Of a stretch of 7,795 bases of DNA, positions 6,627 through 7,795 are shown piece after piece. Numbering within the stretch: the first letter of the stretch is position 1; each line of letters opens with the position of its first letter. A program made the translations under genes and the position numbers. Under the pieces are notes generated by a model, which was given only the letters and a program-made list of their open reading frames with translations, did not search any database and was not told the origin of the DNA. Source of the stretch: Synechococcales cyanobacterium PMM_0073 (GTDB taxonomy: Bacteria > Cyanobacteriota > Cyanobacteriia > Elainellales > Elainellaceae); NCBI GenBank assembly GCA_949127695.1, contig CASBQH010000159.1:1-7795 (forward strand), written 5' to 3'.

Positions 6627-6658
6627 GGGTCGCGCTTTCATAGCAGCGACCTTTTTTT
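6627..6658 (+). terminator. Intrinsic terminator of ndhD1
   Basis: GGTCGCGCT (6628-6636) pairs with AGC(A)GCGACC (6642-6651), a 9-bp stem with one bulged A and a 5-nt loop, followed at once by seven T residues (6652-6658). This is a classic Rho-independent terminator 50 bp after the ndhD1 stop. It separates ndhD1 from moeA. Confidence 0.9.
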
Positions 6659-6809
6659 GGGCAGATTTTTGGGTAGAATCGCAGCCGCAGAAGCAGGAAA
6701 ATTAGCTTGAGAACTGGAGTAAACTACCTGTGAGGCTAGCAATAGTCCGCTGTACCCAATATTTTAGAACCAGCATTTTAGAACCAGTATTTTAGATGCC
6801 TTCGCAATC
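6659..6809 (+). other. moeA upstream region
   Basis: About 150 nt between the ndhD1 terminator and moeA. It must contain the moeA promoter if moeA is transcribed on its own. No convincing -35/-10 pair was found by eye; TATTTT at 6760-6765 is one possible -10 but its -35 is poor. The part next to the gene holds the 14-bp tandem repeat. The region does not show the multi-helix layout I would expect of a molybdenum-cofactor riboswitch. Confidence 0.4.
6761..6796. repeat. 14-bp tandem repeat before moeA
   Basis: ATTTTAGAACCAGC (6761-6774) and ATTTTAGAACCAGT (6775-6788) are identical except the last base. A third partial copy, ATTTTAGA, follows at 6789-6796 and ends with the A of a short ATG frame. 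The repeat ends only 13 bp before the moeA ATG, so it lies in the leader or core promoter. Confidence 0.92.
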
Positions 6810-6816
6810 ATGCTGA
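6796..6816 (+). CDS. Six-codon reading frame overlapping the moeA start (possible leader peptide)
   Basis: ATG at 6796 opens Met-Pro-Ser-Gln-Ser-Cys and stops with TGA at 6814-6816, overlapping the first codons of moeA in another frame. Such overlap could couple or dampen moeA initiation. No ribosome binding site is visible and the frame is too short for any statistical support, so this is speculative. Confidence 0.15.
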   Translation: MPSQSC

Positions 6817-7795
6817 CTGCGCTACAAGCCGAACGCCTCATCCTAGATCTAGTGCAACCGCTCCATCCGCTGCAAGATCGCGAAATGCTGCCGCTAACGG
6901 CTGCCAATGGCCGGATCTTGGCCGCTGCGGTCACGGGGCAGCTCGATTTTCCGCACTGGGACAACTCGGCGATGGATGGCTATGCGGTGCGCTACGTTGA
7001 TGTCCAAGCTTGCAGCGCTGAGCATCCGGTCATTTTAGAAGTGGTTGAAGAGATTCCGGCAGGTGCAATGCCCAGCCAAACGCTCCAGCCCGGACAGGCA
7101 TCGCGCATTTTGACGGGTTCCATGCTGCCAGCGGGCGCAGATACGATTGTGATCCAAGAAGAGACAGAGCGGGCAGGTCGCCAGGTGAAAATTCTGGCGG
7201 CTCCTCAGCCCCAAGCCTTTGTGCGGCATCGTGCCCAGTTTTATCAAGCGGGCGCACCGCTGTTGCCTGCCGGACTGCGCTTGGCGGCGGCGGATATTGC
7301 CGTCTTGGCTACCGCGCAATGCGTTCAGGTGCCGGTCTATCGTCGGCCTCGCGTCGCGATTTTATCGACCGGCAACGAGCTGGTTTCGCCCGATGCGCTG
7401 CTGAAACCCGGGCAGATTGTGGATTCTAATCAATATGCTTTGGCGGCGCTCGTGGCCAATGCAGGCGCAGAACCTCTGCTGTTAGGCGCTGTCCCCGATG
7501 CTCCGGCGCAGATCACCCAGGCGATTCTCCAGGCCGTTGCTCAGGCTGATTTGGTGCTGTCTTCGGGCGGCGTCTCGGTGGGCGACTATGACTTTATCGA
7601 TCAAATTTTGGCCGAGCTGGGAGCCGAAATTCATCTTCGTGCCGTTGCGGTTAAGCCCGGTAAGCCGCTGACCTTCGCGACGTTTCCAGCCGATTCAGCC
7701 CATCGCCCAGTGCTTTACTTTGGCCTACCGGGTAATCCAGTTTCAGCGCTGGTGAGCTTCTGGCGCTTTGTGCAGCCCGCCCTTCGCAAGCTCTC
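6810..7795 (+). CDS. moeA: Molybdopterin molybdenumtransferase MoeA (3' end beyond window)
   Basis: Inserts molybdate into adenylylated molybdopterin in the last step of molybdenum cofactor synthesis, needed for example by nitrate reductase. The window holds 328 codons of a protein that is usually a little over 400 residues; the missing part is the C-terminal beta-barrel domain. Motifs in order: DNSAMDGYAVR at 51-61, whose aspartates include the conserved active-site position; GSMLPAGADTIVIQEE at 103-118; then the MPT-binding domain with STGNEL at 186-191, SSGGVSVGDYDF at 251-262, KPGKPL at 282-287 and GLPGNPVSALVSF at 305-317. ATG 6810 is the first start after an in-frame stop at 6765-6767 and has no clear ribosome binding site. 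It is separated from ndhD1 by a terminator, so it is probably expressed independently. No defects are visible in the part present. Confidence 0.96.
   Translation, partial: MLTALQAERLILDLVQPLHPLQDREMLPLTAANGRILAAAVTGQLDFPHWDNSAMDGYAVRYVDVQACSAEHPVILEVVEEIPAGAMPSQTLQPGQASRILTGSMLPAGADTIVIQEETERAGRQVKILAAPQPQAFVRHRAQFYQAGAPLLPAGLRLAAADIAVLATAQCVQVPVYRRPRVAILSTGNELVSPDALLKPGQIVDSNQYALAALVANAGAEPLLLGAVPDAPAQITQAILQAVAQADLVLSSGGVSVGDYDFIDQILAELGAEIHLRAVAVKPGKPLTFATFPADSAHRPVLYFGLPGNPVSALVSFWRFVQPALRKL

Noticed and set aside
6659..6809. Molybdenum-cofactor riboswitch before moeA
   Set aside because: I could not see the long multi-helix architecture expected. The sequence is mostly unstructured with a simple tandem repeat.
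1..7795. CRISPR array, tRNA, insertion sequence or phage genes
   Set aside because: No regularly spaced repeats of suitable length, no tRNA-like cloverleaf and no transposase or phage protein motifs were seen on either strand.

Overview
The window looks like ordinary chromosomal DNA of a cyanobacterium, probably filamentous or Leptolyngbya-like with fairly high GC. The best taxonomic markers are a cyanobacterial-type NdhD1, a cyanobacterial lipoate/octanoate transferase-family protein, and a YbjN-domain protein directly before it. There is no phage, insertion sequence, CRISPR array, rRNA or tRNA. All six genes can be assigned to families. Two run off the window: the permease at the left edge and moeA at the right edge.

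Left part, minus strand (about 1-3349). Read in transcription order, this is a 579-residue aconitase-superfamily enzyme, then two ABC-transporter permeases of the PotB/PotC type. The permeases overlap tightly in translation: the GTG of the second lies 1 nt beyond the TAG of the first, and its ribosome binding site is inside the first gene's end. The enzyme is the most unusual object here. A LeuD-like swivel domain is fused in front of a complete LeuC-like catalytic domain. The substrate-loop position that usually reads Tyr-Leu-x-x in archaeal-type LeuD proteins reads Arg-Gly-Thr-Asn. It is therefore probably not the housekeeping isopropylmalate isomerase. One candidate role is a side pathway such as homophenylalanine (HphCD-like) or another 2-alkylmalate chain elongation. 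The transporter substrate is unknown.

Middle part, plus strand (3540-4782). After a 190-nt divergent spacer come a YbjN-domain protein and, 4 nt after its stop, a LipM-like acyltransferase of the BPL/LplA/LipB fold with a conserved cysteine and lysine. They look translationally coupled.

Right part, plus strand (4783-7795). ndhD1 encodes a proton-pumping antiporter-like subunit of the NDH-1L complex (respiration and cyclic electron flow around PSI). It stands alone, with an inverted repeat and a -10-like box upstream and a strong intrinsic terminator downstream. It is followed by moeA (molybdenum insertion in molybdopterin cofactor synthesis), whose start is preceded by a 14-bp tandem repeat and a six-codon overlapping reading frame.

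No intergenic stretch exceeds 300 bases. The three longest (3350-3539, 4783-4898, 6576-6809) are described in the entries.
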